A stretch of 64,000 bases of DNA, from positions 1-64,000 of the forward strand of contig CALKYE010000072.1 of assembly GCA_938003765.1 (NCBI GenBank). Reading direction: 5' to 3'. The position numbers and the translations under genes are program-made. Each line of letters begins with the position of its first letter. Within the stretch, counting starts at the first letter, position 1. Of this stretch, positions 41,602 to 53,548 are shown one piece after another. This stretch comes from an uncultured Planctomycetia bacterium (GTDB lineage Bacteria > Planctomycetota > UBA1135 > GCA-002686595). The notes under the pieces are model-generated. The model did not search any database and was not told the origin of the DNA. It was given only the letters and a program-made list of their open reading frames with translations.

Positions 41602-44169
41602 TCAGTCGTCGATCGACTTCTCGAGCATCTCCACCAGCTCCGACAGCGTCGACTCGGGCAGTTTGCCGTCGGCGCGCAGCGCCTGGTTGAGCGCTTCGAG
41701 CGTGTTGCGCAGCTCGTCCTTGTCGCGCGAGGCGAGGTTGAGGCGCGGCTCGAAGTCCGGTTCGATCGTCGATCGGTAGTCGGCGACCGAGTCGATCGAC
41801 TCGCCCAGCTTGCCCATCAGGTGGCGGATGCCGGCCTGGAGCTGGCGATCCTCGACGAAGTCGCCCTGCGGGAACTCCTGACCGCGCGCGTCCTGGATGC
41901 GGCGGCGGATCTCGGCGCGCAGCAGTTGGCGCACGTCGTCGGGCGGCAGGGGCGTGCGCAGCGAGGCGTAGAAGCTGTCGAAGTCGGGGTACAGCGACAC
42001 GTCGCGGCGGTCGTTGTCGGCGATCTGCGAGAAGCGCTCGCGGTGCTCGGCCATGTGCTTGTCCACGTACTCGCGCGGCGCCTTGCGGTCGAGGATCTTG
42101 CGCATCTGCTCGATGCGCCAGGCGTCGATGCGCGTGGCGTCGACGCGCTGGTCGGGCACCACGCCGCCGATGTTGAGCACTTCGCCGTCCGCGTTGACCT
42201 CGCGGTGGATCGAGCGGCCGGAGGGCAGCAGGTAGCGCGCGATGGTGAGCTTCACGCGCGGCGCGAAGTCGAACTCGCCGTTGCCGTTGTAGTCCTTGGT
42301 GATCTTCTCCCAGTTGTCCCAACGGCGATTGCGGTTCTCGTCGAGGAACTCGTCGTCCTCGAGCCCGGGCATGGTGATCAGGTTCTGCACCGAGCCCTTG
42401 CCGAAGCTGCGCTCGCCGATCACCAGCGCGCGCTTGTGGTCCTGCAGCGCGCCCGAGACGATCTCGGCGGCCGAAGCGGTGAAGCGGTTCACCAGCACGA
42501 CCATCGGCATGTCGAGCGGAACGATCGGGTCGCGCTCGGTGCGCAGGCGCTCGGTGGCGCGGATGCGGCTCTCGGTCGAGACCACCGGCGTGCGGCGGGG
42601 GAGGAACAGCTCGGAGACGGCCACCGCTTCGTCGAGCAGTCCGCCGTTGTTGTTGCGCAGGTCCAGGATCAGCGCGCGCATCCCGCCGTCGAGCATGGCG
42701 AGGATCGGCCGGCGCAACTCGCCGGAGGCCACCTGGCTGAACTCGTTGAGCGTGATCAAGCCGATCTTGCCCGGCAGCATCTGGTGCTGCTCCGCGGGGA
42801 TCGTGATCGCCTGACGCGTGATGGTCACCGCCATCTCGTCGGTGGGGCGGTCGATCAGCGTCGCGTCCATGCCGCGCCGCCACACGTAGAGCTTCACCGG
42901 CGTGCCCGGCTTGCCCTTGAGGCGCTTGATGATCTCGTCCACCGGCTTGCCGATGGTGGGCCAGTCCTCGATGCGCACGATCTTGTCGTCGCTGAGCAGT
43001 CCGGCCTTGTACGCGGGGCCGGAGTAGATCGGCCGCGTGATCGTGAACAGCCCGTCCTGCCGGTCTTCACCGACGTAGGCGCCGATGCCGCCGTAGTTGG
43101 CGGCCAGTTCCTGCTCGAAGCGCGCGAAGCTCTTCGGGCTCATGTAGGCCGAGTGCTCGTCGAGGCGCTGGAGCACGCCCTGCATCGCCGCTTCGAGCAG
43201 CTCGTCGCGCTCGAACTTGTCGCCTTCGAGGTGCCAGCGGTTCACCAGGTCGAGCAGCGTGCTGAGCTCCTGCCACTTGCCTTCGCCCGGGCGCGTCGAG
43301 CTCGGCGCGGCCTGCACGTCGGGCTTGACCTTCGCCTTGTAGTCGTCGAACACCGCCTCGAGGTTCTTCAGCTTGCGCTCGCCCAGTTCGCGCACGCGCT
43401 CGCGGTCGAGGAAGCTGGCCGCGAGGCGGCCTTGCTCTCCGGGCAGCAGCGCCAGGCGTCGGAGCTCGTCGTAGAGCGCTCCGCTGAGCTCGGAGCCGCT
43501 GCGGGCGAGGGCCAGCGCGCCGCTCGCGCGCAGCGCGGAGTCGCCCGAGGAGAGGAACTCCTCCATCACGGCGCGCCCGCGTCGGATCTCGTCGCCGCCG
43601 CCGAGCTTGGTCGCGGCCAGCGCCGACTCGAGCCGCACCTCGGCGGAGCGCGAGCCGTCGCCCGCGCACTTGAGCAGGCGTCGCACCACGTCGCGGCGCT
43701 CTTCGCTCTCCAGCGCGCGGAAGTTGGCGTCGCACAGGAGCGCGGCCGCGCTGACGGCGCGCTCGTCCGATTCGCCCGGCTGGCCCGACTCGAGCACGCT
43801 GAGCAGCGGCCCGACCAGCTTGTCCGGCGCGACCTCGGGGCCCTGCATGCGGGCGGCCACGAGCATGAGCACGGCGCCGGCGTCGACGCCGGGTTTGGCG
43901 AGCGCCTGTTCGAGGGCTGCGTCGAGTCCTTCGGTTTCCAGCTCGCGCGCAGCGTCGCGCAGCGCCACGGCGCGACGCCACAACTCGTCGCGCGGCGCAC
44001 TGCGCGTGTCGGCCATGGCCCCGCCGATCAGCTCCGCGAGCGCCGTCGCGCGCTCGTCTTGACCGGCGAGCGTTGAGCTCGCAACGGCGATGGGCGCGCT
44101 CGCGCGCGCGGCGCACAGCGGGGACAGCAGCAGCGGAACGAAAAGGGCTCGGGACAGGTGCAGCAGCAT
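41602..44169 (-). CDS. C-terminal processing (S41/CtpA-like) protease with EF-hand-like insert
   Basis: An 855-residue exported protease, longer than typical CtpA (about 400-700). A signal peptide (1-24) precedes a helical repeat-like region (about 30-290) and a tail-protease segment (LDEHSAYMSPKSF). The PDZ domain (about 390-470) has GGIGAYVGEDRQDG. The catalytic core has LDLRNNNGGLLDEA, serine S566 (FTASAAEI) and lysine K591 (FGKGSVQ), 25 residues apart as in CtpA. Directly after the lysine are two calcium-loop-like motifs, D610-E621 and D626-D634. AGGAG five bases upstream fixes the ATG at 44169; a longer frame upstream lacks a signal peptide at its start. Confidence 0.92.
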   Translation of the reverse strand: MLLHLSRALFVPLLLSPLCAARASAPIAVASSTLAGQDERATALAELIGGAMADTRSAPRDELWRRAVALRDAARELETEGLDAALEQALAKPGVDAGAVLMLVAARMQGPEVAPDKLVGPLLSVLESGQPGESDERAVSAAALLCDANFRALESEERRDVVRRLLKCAGDGSRSAEVRLESALAATKLGGGDEIRRGRAVMEEFLSSGDSALRASGALALARSGSELSGALYDELRRLALLPGEQGRLAASFLDRERVRELGERKLKNLEAVFDDYKAKVKPDVQAAPSSTRPGEGKWQELSTLLDLVNRWHLEGDKFERDELLEAAMQGVLQRLDEHSAYMSPKSFARFEQELAANYGGIGAYVGEDRQDGLFTITRPIYSGPAYKAGLLSDDKIVRIEDWPTIGKPVDEIIKRLKGKPGTPVKLYVWRRGMDATLIDRPTDEMAVTITRQAITIPAEQHQMLPGKIGLITLNEFSQVASGELRRPILAMLDGGMRALILDLRNNNGGLLDEAVAVSELFLPRRTPVVSTESRIRATERLRTERDPIVPLDMPMVVLVNRFTASAAEIVSGALQDHKRALVIGERSFGKGSVQNLITMPGLEDDEFLDENRNRRWDNWEKITKDYNGNGEFDFAPRVKLTIARYLLPSGRSIHREVNADGEVLNIGGVVPDQRVDATRIDAWRIEQMRKILDRKAPREYVDKHMAEHRERFSQIADNDRRDVSLYPDFDSFYASLRTPLPPDDVRQLLRAEIRRRIQDARGQEFPQGDFVEDRQLQAGIRHLMGKLGESIDSVADYRSTIEPDFEPRLNLASRDKDELRNTLEALNQALRADGKLPESTLSELVEMLEKSIDD

Positions 44170-44336
44170 CGGTACTCCTGGGATAGCGCCCGTTCGCGTT
44201 CGGTCGAGCGTCGGCGCTTCATCGAACGGGAGCGGCGCCTGGCCCAAGCCAAGGCGTCGCTCCCTCGCTCTGGGTGACTCTAAGCTGGCCTCTGGCCGCT
44301 CGCGCGCGGGGAACGGAAAACATACCCTCCACGCGC

Positions 44337-44945
44337 ATGAGCTCCGGACCCCGACGCGCGCCGCGCAACGATCGAAATGCCGGCGCGGGCGGTCTCAGTC
44401 ACGTCCACGGCGCAGGCGCGAGTTCGAGCGCGCGAATGGTCGACGTCGGAGCGAAGCCGGTGACCGAGCGTCGCGCCACTGCGCGTGCGCTGGTGGTGTT
44501 CCCCGCGCGACTCTTGGCGCATGTGCTGTCGCACGGCGGCCCCAAGGGCCCCGTGATCGAAGTTGCGCGCGTCGCGGGACTGCAGGCTGCGAAGCGCACG
44601 GCCGAGTGGATCCCGATGTGCCACACGCTCGCGCTCGACGAGGTCACGCTCGACGTTCGGCGCGTGAACGCGCGCACGCTCGAAGTGCGCTGCAGCGCGG
44701 CCTGCCATGGCCGCACCGGCGTCGAAATGGAGGCGCTGGTCGGCGCCAGCGCCTGCGCGTTGGTGATCTACGACATGACCAAGGCGCTCTCGCACGAGAT
44801 CAGCATCGAGCGCGTCGAGCTCCTGTCGAAGTCCGGCGGGCGCTCAGGCCTCTGGGAGCGGAGCGACGCGCCCGTGGCTCCGCGCAGCAAGGCGTCCGCG
44901 CGCGTCAGTCGGCGGCGCGCTGGAAGCGCGCGCCCCGGCCTCTAA
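44337..44945 (+). CDS. moaC: Cyclic pyranopterin monophosphate synthase
   Basis: A 202-residue protein of the molybdenum-cofactor pathway, converting the MoaA product to cPMP. MoaC motifs are in order: ARMVDVGAKPVTERRATA, HGGPKGPVIEVARVAGLQAAKRT, EWIPMCHTLALDEV, TGVEMEALVGAS and YDMTKALSHEISIERVELLSKSGG. The last about 30 residues form a basic extension, and about 20 N-terminal residues are also extra. The ATG at 44337 is preferred; a longer frame overlaps the divergent protease promoter region. No other moa/moe genes are in the window. Its stop overlaps a -10-like TAAGAT before accB. Confidence 0.93.
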   Translation: MSSGPRRAPRNDRNAGAGGLSHVHGAGASSSARMVDVGAKPVTERRATARALVVFPARLLAHVLSHGGPKGPVIEVARVAGLQAAKRTAEWIPMCHTLALDEVTLDVRRVNARTLEVRCSAACHGRTGVEMEALVGASACALVIYDMTKALSHEISIERVELLSKSGGRSGLWERSDAPVAPRSKASARVSRRRAGSARPGL

Positions 44946-44948
44946 GAT
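44920..44948 (+). promoter_or_regulatory. Weak promoter candidate before accB
   Basis: CTGGAA (44920-44925), a 17-base spacer and TAAGAT (44943-44948). The -10 overlaps the moaC stop codon; accB starts at 45024. The -35 is poor, so read-through from moaC is also possible. Confidence 0.3.
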
Positions 44949-45023
44949 GCGCGCCCTGTTCCCGGCGCAGGCCGCCGGCCGTCCTTCCCCGCCGCCCCGC
45001 GCGGGTCCCCGCACACGCACACC

Positions 45024-45503
45024 ATGGACTTCAAACTGATCCAGCGCCTGGCGCTCCTGATGCAGCAGGTCGAGTTGACGGAGCTGGAGCTCGACGATCC
45101 CAAGTCGGGCGGGCGGCTCCGGCTCGAACGCGGCCCGAAGGCCCAGCCGGCTGGCGCGCCGGTCGTCCATCTCAGCCACGTCGGCGCGCCCGCGCCCATG
45201 GCCGCTCCCGCTGCGCCGGCGGCTGCGCCCAGTGCTGCGCCCGCTCCCGCGCCGGCGCCGGACGGCAAGCCCATCCAGAGCCCGATGGTCGGCACGTTCT
45301 ATCGCTCGCCGTCGCCGGAGGCCGAGCCCTTCGTGCAACGCGGCACGAGCGTCAAGCCCGACACGGTGATCTGCATCATCGAGGCCATGAAGGTGCTCAA
45401 CGAGATCCGCGCGGAGACCTCCGGCGTGATCGTCGACGTGCTCGTCGAGAACGGCCAGCCCGTGGAGTTCGGCCAACCCCTGTTCCTCATCCGGCCGTCC
45501 TGA
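45024..45503 (+). CDS. accB: Biotin carboxyl carrier protein of acetyl-CoA carboxylase
   Basis: A 159-residue carrier protein. A short N-terminal helical segment (LIQRLALLMQQVELTELEL) and an alanine/proline linker (about 54-79) lead to the biotinyl domain (about 82-158) with the biotin attachment lysine K123 in EAMKV. The length matches AccB (about 155). It shuttles CO2 between AccC and the carboxyltransferase in malonyl-CoA synthesis in the cytoplasm. accC follows after 70 bases. Confidence 0.96.
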   Translation: MDFKLIQRLALLMQQVELTELELDDPKSGGRLRLERGPKAQPAGAPVVHLSHVGAPAPMAAPAAPAAAPSAAPAPAPAPDGKPIQSPMVGTFYRSPSPEAEPFVQRGTSVKPDTVICIIEAMKVLNEIRAETSGVIVDVLVENGQPVEFGQPLFLIRPS

Positions 45504-45573
45504 CGAACTCCGCTCGGCGCCGCGGTCGACCGCGCGCGCTCGAACGCGTCCCCACACCCTCCCAGAGCCACGC

Positions 45574-46950
45574 ATGTTCCGGCGCGTACTGATCGCCAAC
45601 CGCGGAGAGATCGCCCAGCGCGTGATCCGCACCTGCCGCGAGATGGGGATCGAGACCGTCGCGGTGTACTCGGAGGCCGACGCCGACGCGCTGTACCTGC
45701 GCCAGGCGGACGAGACCATCTGCATCGGCAAGGGGCCGAGCGCGAAGAGCTACCTGCACATCCCGTCGATCATCGCGGCGGCCGAGATCGCGGATGTCGA
45801 CGCGATCCACCCCGGCTACGGGTTCCTCTCGGAGAACGAGCACTTCGCCGAGGTCTGCAACTCCTGCAACATCACCTTCATCGGCCCCAGCCCCAAGGCC
45901 ATCGCCGCCGTGGGGAACAAGTCGCGCGCGAGAGAGATCGCGCTCGCGGCGAAGGCGCCGGTCGTCCCGGGCTCGGACGGACCGGTCGAGGACGAGGCGA
46001 CCGCGCTGTCCGTCGCGCAACGTCTCGGCTACCCGGTGATGATCAAGGCCGCGTCCGGCGGCGGCGGCCGCGGGATGCGCATCGCGCGCAACGACAACTC
46101 GCTGGTCTCCGGCTTCCACGCCGCGCGCGCCGAAGCCGAGGCCGCGTTCGGCGACAACACGGTCTACCTCGAGAAGTTCATCGAGAACCCGCGCCACGTC
46201 GAGATCCAGTTGCTGGGCGACCAGCACGGCAACATGGTCCACCTGTTCGAGCGCGACTGCTCGATCCAGCGCCGCCACCAGAAGCTGATCGAGGAGTCGC
46301 CTTCGCCGTTGCTCACGCCCGAGCGGCGCGCGGCGATGGGGGAGGCGGCCATCCGCATCGCCAAGGCGGCGGAGTACCACAACGCCGGCACGGCGGAGTT
46401 CCTGCTCGACCGGCAGGGCAACTTCTACTTCATCGAGGTCAACGCGCGCATCCAGGTCGAGCACTCGGTGACCGAGCTGGTGACGGGGATCGATCTCATC
46501 CGCCAGCAACTCCTGGTCGCCGCGGGCGAGCCGCTGGCGTTCAAGCAGGACGACGTCCGCCTCCAGGGGCACGCGATCGAGTGCCGCATCAACGCCGAGG
46601 ACCCCGATCGCGATTTCCAGCCCTCGCCGGGTCTGATCAGCATGTTCGTCCCTCCCGGGGGCCCGGGCGTGCGCGTCGACAGCCACGGCTACAGCGGCTA
46701 TCGAATCCCGCCGAACTACGACTCGATGATCGGCAAGCTGATGGCGCACCGCTCGACCCGCGAGGCCGCGATCCGCACGATGCTGCGCGCGCTGGACGAG
46801 TTCGTGATCCAGGGTCCCAAGACCACGATCCCGCTGCTCAAGAAGGTGCTGAGCCACTCGGACTTCCAGGCCAGCCGGCACGACACGGGCTTCGTCGAGC
46901 GCTACTTCGGCGCGCGGCCGTCCATCGCCACTGGAAGCGATCGGCCGTGA
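45574..46950 (+). CDS. accC: Biotin carboxylase subunit of acetyl-CoA carboxylase
   Basis: A 458-residue ATP-grasp enzyme. The N-terminal biotin-carboxylase domain begins MFRRVLIANRGEIAQRVIRT. The ATP-grasp part has AASGGGGRGMRI and HQKLIEESPSP, the catalytic region FYFIEVNARIQVEHSVTE, and the C-terminal domain GHAIECRINAEDPDRDFQPSPG. The full length equals E. coli AccC within about ten residues. It carboxylates AccB-biotin using bicarbonate and ATP. The carboxyltransferase genes accA/accD are not in the window. It overlaps the next gene by four bases (GTGA). Confidence 0.97.
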   Translation: MFRRVLIANRGEIAQRVIRTCREMGIETVAVYSEADADALYLRQADETICIGKGPSAKSYLHIPSIIAAAEIADVDAIHPGYGFLSENEHFAEVCNSCNITFIGPSPKAIAAVGNKSRAREIALAAKAPVVPGSDGPVEDEATALSVAQRLGYPVMIKAASGGGGRGMRIARNDNSLVSGFHAARAEAEAAFGDNTVYLEKFIENPRHVEIQLLGDQHGNMVHLFERDCSIQRRHQKLIEESPSPLLTPERRAAMGEAAIRIAKAAEYHNAGTAEFLLDRQGNFYFIEVNARIQVEHSVTELVTGIDLIRQQLLVAAGEPLAFKQDDVRLQGHAIECRINAEDPDRDFQPSPGLISMFVPPGGPGVRVDSHGYSGYRIPPNYDSMIGKLMAHRSTREAAIRTMLRALDEFVIQGPKTTIPLLKKVLSHSDFQASRHDTGFVERYFGARPSIATGSDRP

Positions 46951-47921
46951 GCCGACCGGTCGTGAGCTGCGGGGGCGAGGGCCGTCACGGCGCGAGTTGG
47001 ACTCGCGCGCGCCGCGCTTCGGCGCTCGCGCTCGGCGGCCTGACCCTCGCGCTCTCGAGCGCGTCGTGCATCTGGAGCGGGGTTCAACGCTGGCCCGGGC
47101 CGATGCGCGCGAGCGCCGACCCGCTTCCTCCCGGCGACACGAGCTTGCACCGTCCCGGTCCCGAACAGGTGACCGTGATCCGCCACGCCGACCCGGTGCA
47201 GATCCGGCCCGCGGGCGCTCTGTCGGGTAGGCCGATGGAGTTCTTCGACAAGACCGCGCAGGTCAACGCCGGCGGCGCGGTGATCGTCGCTCCCGGCGGT
47301 CGCGCCGAGGTGCTGTGGCCGTCAGGCGCCTCCGTCGTGATCCTCGGTGAGGGCGTGGCCTGGGTCGGCTCGCCCTCGCGGGGCGAACCGATCCTCCAGT
47401 TCGACGAGCTGGAGCGCGCGCGTCTCGATCTGCGCGAGGGCGACTCGGTGCGTCTGCTCGGCGGTGCGCTCTTGAGCGGCGCCGGCGGCCCGTACGTGCT
47501 CGAGCACACGGCCGATGGCGTGGTGAGCGTCCACAACCAGAGCACGGCCGGCGTGAGCCTCGCCTTCCGCGAAGAGCAGTTCGAGCTCAACCCCAACCAG
47601 ACGGTGCGCATCCCGCAGCTCTCCTCGGGCGGCGCGCCATTCGTCGACGATCCGGCGTTGCGCCGCGTGGACGGAGAGGGCGTGACCGTGCGCCTCTCCG
47701 GTCCGCTCGAATGTCGCGACGAGGGCGGAGCGCTCGAGGTCAGCGCGCCCTCCGGCGCCGAAGGCCACGTGCGCGGGCTGGGCGTGCGCGTGAACGTCTC
47801 TCCCGGCGCTCGGGTGCGCTTCAAGGCGCTGCCCGTGCGCGAGCCCGAGTCCGCATCCGACGCAGCTTCGCCGGCCGCACCCGCGCCGTCGCCGGCCGCT
47901 CCGAGTTCGACCGCACCCTGA
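46947..47921 (+). CDS. Hypothetical lipoprotein, FecR-like beta-rich
   Basis: A 324-residue exported protein: twin-arginine-like start region (TRARRASALALGGLTLALSSASC) with lipobox SASC at about residue 41. The mature part is beta-rich with repeated turns (GGRAEVLWPSGASVVILGEGVAWVG, EGDSVRLLGGALLSG, GLGVRVNVSPGARVRF), like FecR/DUF-type surface-sensing domains. A proline/alanine/serine tail (about 295-324) ends it. No firm family. The GTG start overlaps the accC stop. It is 25 bases before the UDP-glucuronate decarboxylase-like gene. Confidence 0.65.
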   Translation: MSRPVVSCGGEGRHGASWTRARRASALALGGLTLALSSASCIWSGVQRWPGPMRASADPLPPGDTSLHRPGPEQVTVIRHADPVQIRPAGALSGRPMEFFDKTAQVNAGGAVIVAPGGRAEVLWPSGASVVILGEGVAWVGSPSRGEPILQFDELERARLDLREGDSVRLLGGALLSGAGGPYVLEHTADGVVSVHNQSTAGVSLAFREEQFELNPNQTVRIPQLSSGGAPFVDDPALRRVDGEGVTVRLSGPLECRDEGGALEVSAPSGAEGHVRGLGVRVNVSPGARVRFKALPVREPESASDAASPAAPAPSPAAPSSTAP

Positions 47922-47946
47922 GGCGTCCGTCTCCAGTTCCGTCAGC

Positions 47947-48918
<972 letters not shown>

Positions 48919-48925
48919 GCGCGCC

Positions 48926-50767
<1,842 letters not shown>

Positions 50768-50778
50768 GAGCCGCAGGC

Positions 50779-51716
<938 letters not shown>

Positions 51717-51720
<4 letters not shown>

Positions 51721-51745
51721 TAGCTTCGCGCGCGCCGATTACAGT
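51717..51745 (+). promoter_or_regulatory. Promoter candidate of the rmlA-rmlD-rmlB group
   Basis: TTGATA (51717-51722; five of six -35 bases), a 17-base spacer and TACAGT (51740-51745; four of six). The -35 overlaps the epimerase stop codon. The predicted leader to the ATG at 51854 is about 100 bases. This is the best-looking promoter in the window. Confidence 0.55.
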
Positions 51746-51853
51746 CTCTCGCTTGCGTTCGCGCCCTGCGACCGGCCCCAGCGCCGATCGTCGGATGCCC
51801 GCGAGCGCGTCCCACTCAGCCCAGCCCACCAGCCACAGGTTCTGCATCGACCC

Positions 51854-52615
51854 ATGAAGGGCGTCATCCTCGCGGGAGGCCTCGGAACGAGGCTCTTTCC
51901 GCTGACCAAGATCACCAACAAGCACCTGCTGCCGGTCTACGACCGGCCGATGATCTACTACCCCATCCAGGCGCTGGTGAACGCCGGCATCCGGGACATC
52001 ATGATCGTCACCGGCGGTCGCAAGTCGGGCGATTTCCTGTCGCTGCTCGGCAACGGCTCCGAGTTCGGGCTCAAGCACCTGAACTACACCTATCAGGAAG
52101 GCGAGGGCGGCATCGCCGAAGCCCTGGGCCTGGCGGCCCACTGGGCGGCGGGCGACAAGGTGTGCGTCGTGCTCGGCGACAACATCATCCAATACAACAT
52201 CGCCAAGGCGGTGCGCGCCTTCGAACGCCAGGAGAAGGGCGCGAAGATCATGCTCAAGGAAGTGCACGATCCCGAGCGCTTCGGCGTGGCGGAACTCGCC
52301 GGCGAGCGCGTCGTGAACATCGTCGAGAAGCCCAAGCAGCCCAAGAGCAATCTGGCTGTGATCGGCATCTACATGTACGACGCGCGCGTGTTCGAGATCA
52401 TCAAGACGCTCAAGCCCTCCGACCGCGGTGAGCTCGAGATCACCGACGTCAACAACTGGTTCATCCGCGACGGCTCGATGACCTACGAGATCCTCCCGGG
52501 CTGGTGGACCGACGCGGGCACGTTCGAGTCGCTGCACCGCGCGAGCTGCCTGGTCGCCGAGGGCGGCGCGAACCTGATGGACGAGCCGGCGCGCGGGGAG
52601 AAGGCGCTGCGGTGA
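51854..52615 (+). CDS. rmlA: Glucose-1-phosphate thymidylyltransferase (RmlA-like, short form)
   Basis: A 253-residue nucleotidyltransferase. The N-terminal signature KGVILAGGLGTRLFPLT binds dTTP; KHLLPVYDRPMIYYPIQ, VVLGDNII (metal-binding aspartate), VEKPKQPKSNLA and WWTDAGTFESL follow. It is shorter than E. coli RmlA (about 290), lacking the C-terminal extension, like other short-form enzymes. It makes dTDP-glucose for dTDP-rhamnose or other 6-deoxysugars. It overlaps rmlD by four bases (GTGA). Confidence 0.93.
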   Translation: MKGVILAGGLGTRLFPLTKITNKHLLPVYDRPMIYYPIQALVNAGIRDIMIVTGGRKSGDFLSLLGNGSEFGLKHLNYTYQEGEGGIAEALGLAAHWAAGDKVCVVLGDNIIQYNIAKAVRAFERQEKGAKIMLKEVHDPERFGVAELAGERVVNIVEKPKQPKSNLAVIGIYMYDARVFEIIKTLKPSDRGELEITDVNNWFIRDGSMTYEILPGWWTDAGTFESLHRASCLVAEGGANLMDEPARGEKALR

Positions 52616-53502
52616 GCGGCGCGCTCGGAGGCCGCGTGCTGGTCACAGGCGCGGCCGGCATGCTCGGCAGCGAGCTGCTGCTGCGCGTACCGCAAGGCTG
52701 CGTCGGCGTCGGCTCCGATCTGGTCGCCGGTCCCTCCGTCGCGGTCGCGGGCGTCGACCTCTCCGACCGCTCCGCGGTCGAGCGGCTGTTCGACCAGCAC
52801 GGTCCCTTCGCCGGCGCGATCCACTGCGCGGCGTACACCGCGGTCGACAAGGCCGAGGAACAACCGGAGCTGTGCGCCAAGGTGAACGTGGAGGCGAGCC
52901 GCGTGCTCGCGCAGGTTTGCCACGAGCGCGGCGCGCAACTGGTCGCCGTGAGCACGGACTTCGTGTTCGACGGTTCCAAGCGCACGCCGTACCTCGAGTC
53001 GGACGAGCCTCGCCCGCTGAGTGTCTACGGTCGCACCAAGCTCGACGGTGAGCGCGCCACGCTGGAGGCTGCGCCGAACGCGGCGATCGTGCGCACGCAG
53101 TGGCTCTACGGGCCGCGCGGCAAGCACTTCCCGCGCACGATCGTCGGCTACGCGCGCGCCAGCGGAAAGCTGAAGGTCGTCGACGACCAGTGGGGCGCGC
53201 CGACCAGCACGCTCGAGCTCGCGCCCGCGCTGTGGGACGTGCTGCTCGCGCGCGCGAGCGGCGTCTTCCACGGCGCGTGCGAGGGCTCGTGCTCCTGGCA
53301 CGGCTTCACCGCCGAGATCCTGCGTCAGTGCGGCCTCGGCTCGGTCGAGCTCAGCGCCTGCGGGAGCGACGCCTATCCGCGGCCGGCCGTGCGCCCGGCC
53401 TACAGCGTGCTCGACGCTTCCAAGTTGGCCGCGCTGCGCGGTCGTCGCTTCTCCGATTGGCGCCGCGCGCTCGCCGATTACCTGGCGGTCGAGCCGCTCT
53501 GA
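52612..53502 (+). CDS. rmlD: dTDP-4-dehydrorhamnose reductase
   Basis: A 296-residue SDR. The NADPH loop is TGAAGMLGSEL, then IHCAAYTAVDKAEEQPELC, STDFVFDGSKRTPYLESDEP and the catalytic YGRTKLDGE (YxxxK), all RmlD hallmarks, with RTQWLYGPRGKHF next. It catalyses the last step to dTDP-L-rhamnose. It starts on GTG inside the rmlA end. rmlC (3,5-epimerase), needed before it, is not found in the window. Confidence 0.93.
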   Translation: MSGALGGRVLVTGAAGMLGSELLLRVPQGCVGVGSDLVAGPSVAVAGVDLSDRSAVERLFDQHGPFAGAIHCAAYTAVDKAEEQPELCAKVNVEASRVLAQVCHERGAQLVAVSTDFVFDGSKRTPYLESDEPRPLSVYGRTKLDGERATLEAAPNAAIVRTQWLYGPRGKHFPRTIVGYARASGKLKVVDDQWGAPTSTLELAPALWDVLLARASGVFHGACEGSCSWHGFTAEILRQCGLGSVELSACGSDAYPRPAVRPAYSVLDASKLAALRGRRFSDWRRALADYLAVEPL

Positions 53503-53548
53503 GCAGCCCGCGCTCCGCCCTTCTCGAATCCACTCCGATCCAAACGCC

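Noticed and set aside
41580..41604. Inverted repeat TGATCG/CGATCA spanning the stop codons of two convergent genes.
   Set aside because: The arms are only 6 bases and include the stop codons themselves; too weak to call a terminator.
45521..45534. Perfect 14-base palindrome CGCGGTCGACCGCG between accB and accC.
   Set aside because: Pure G/C-type palindromes of this length are easy to obtain by chance here, there is no T-tract and the two genes belong together.
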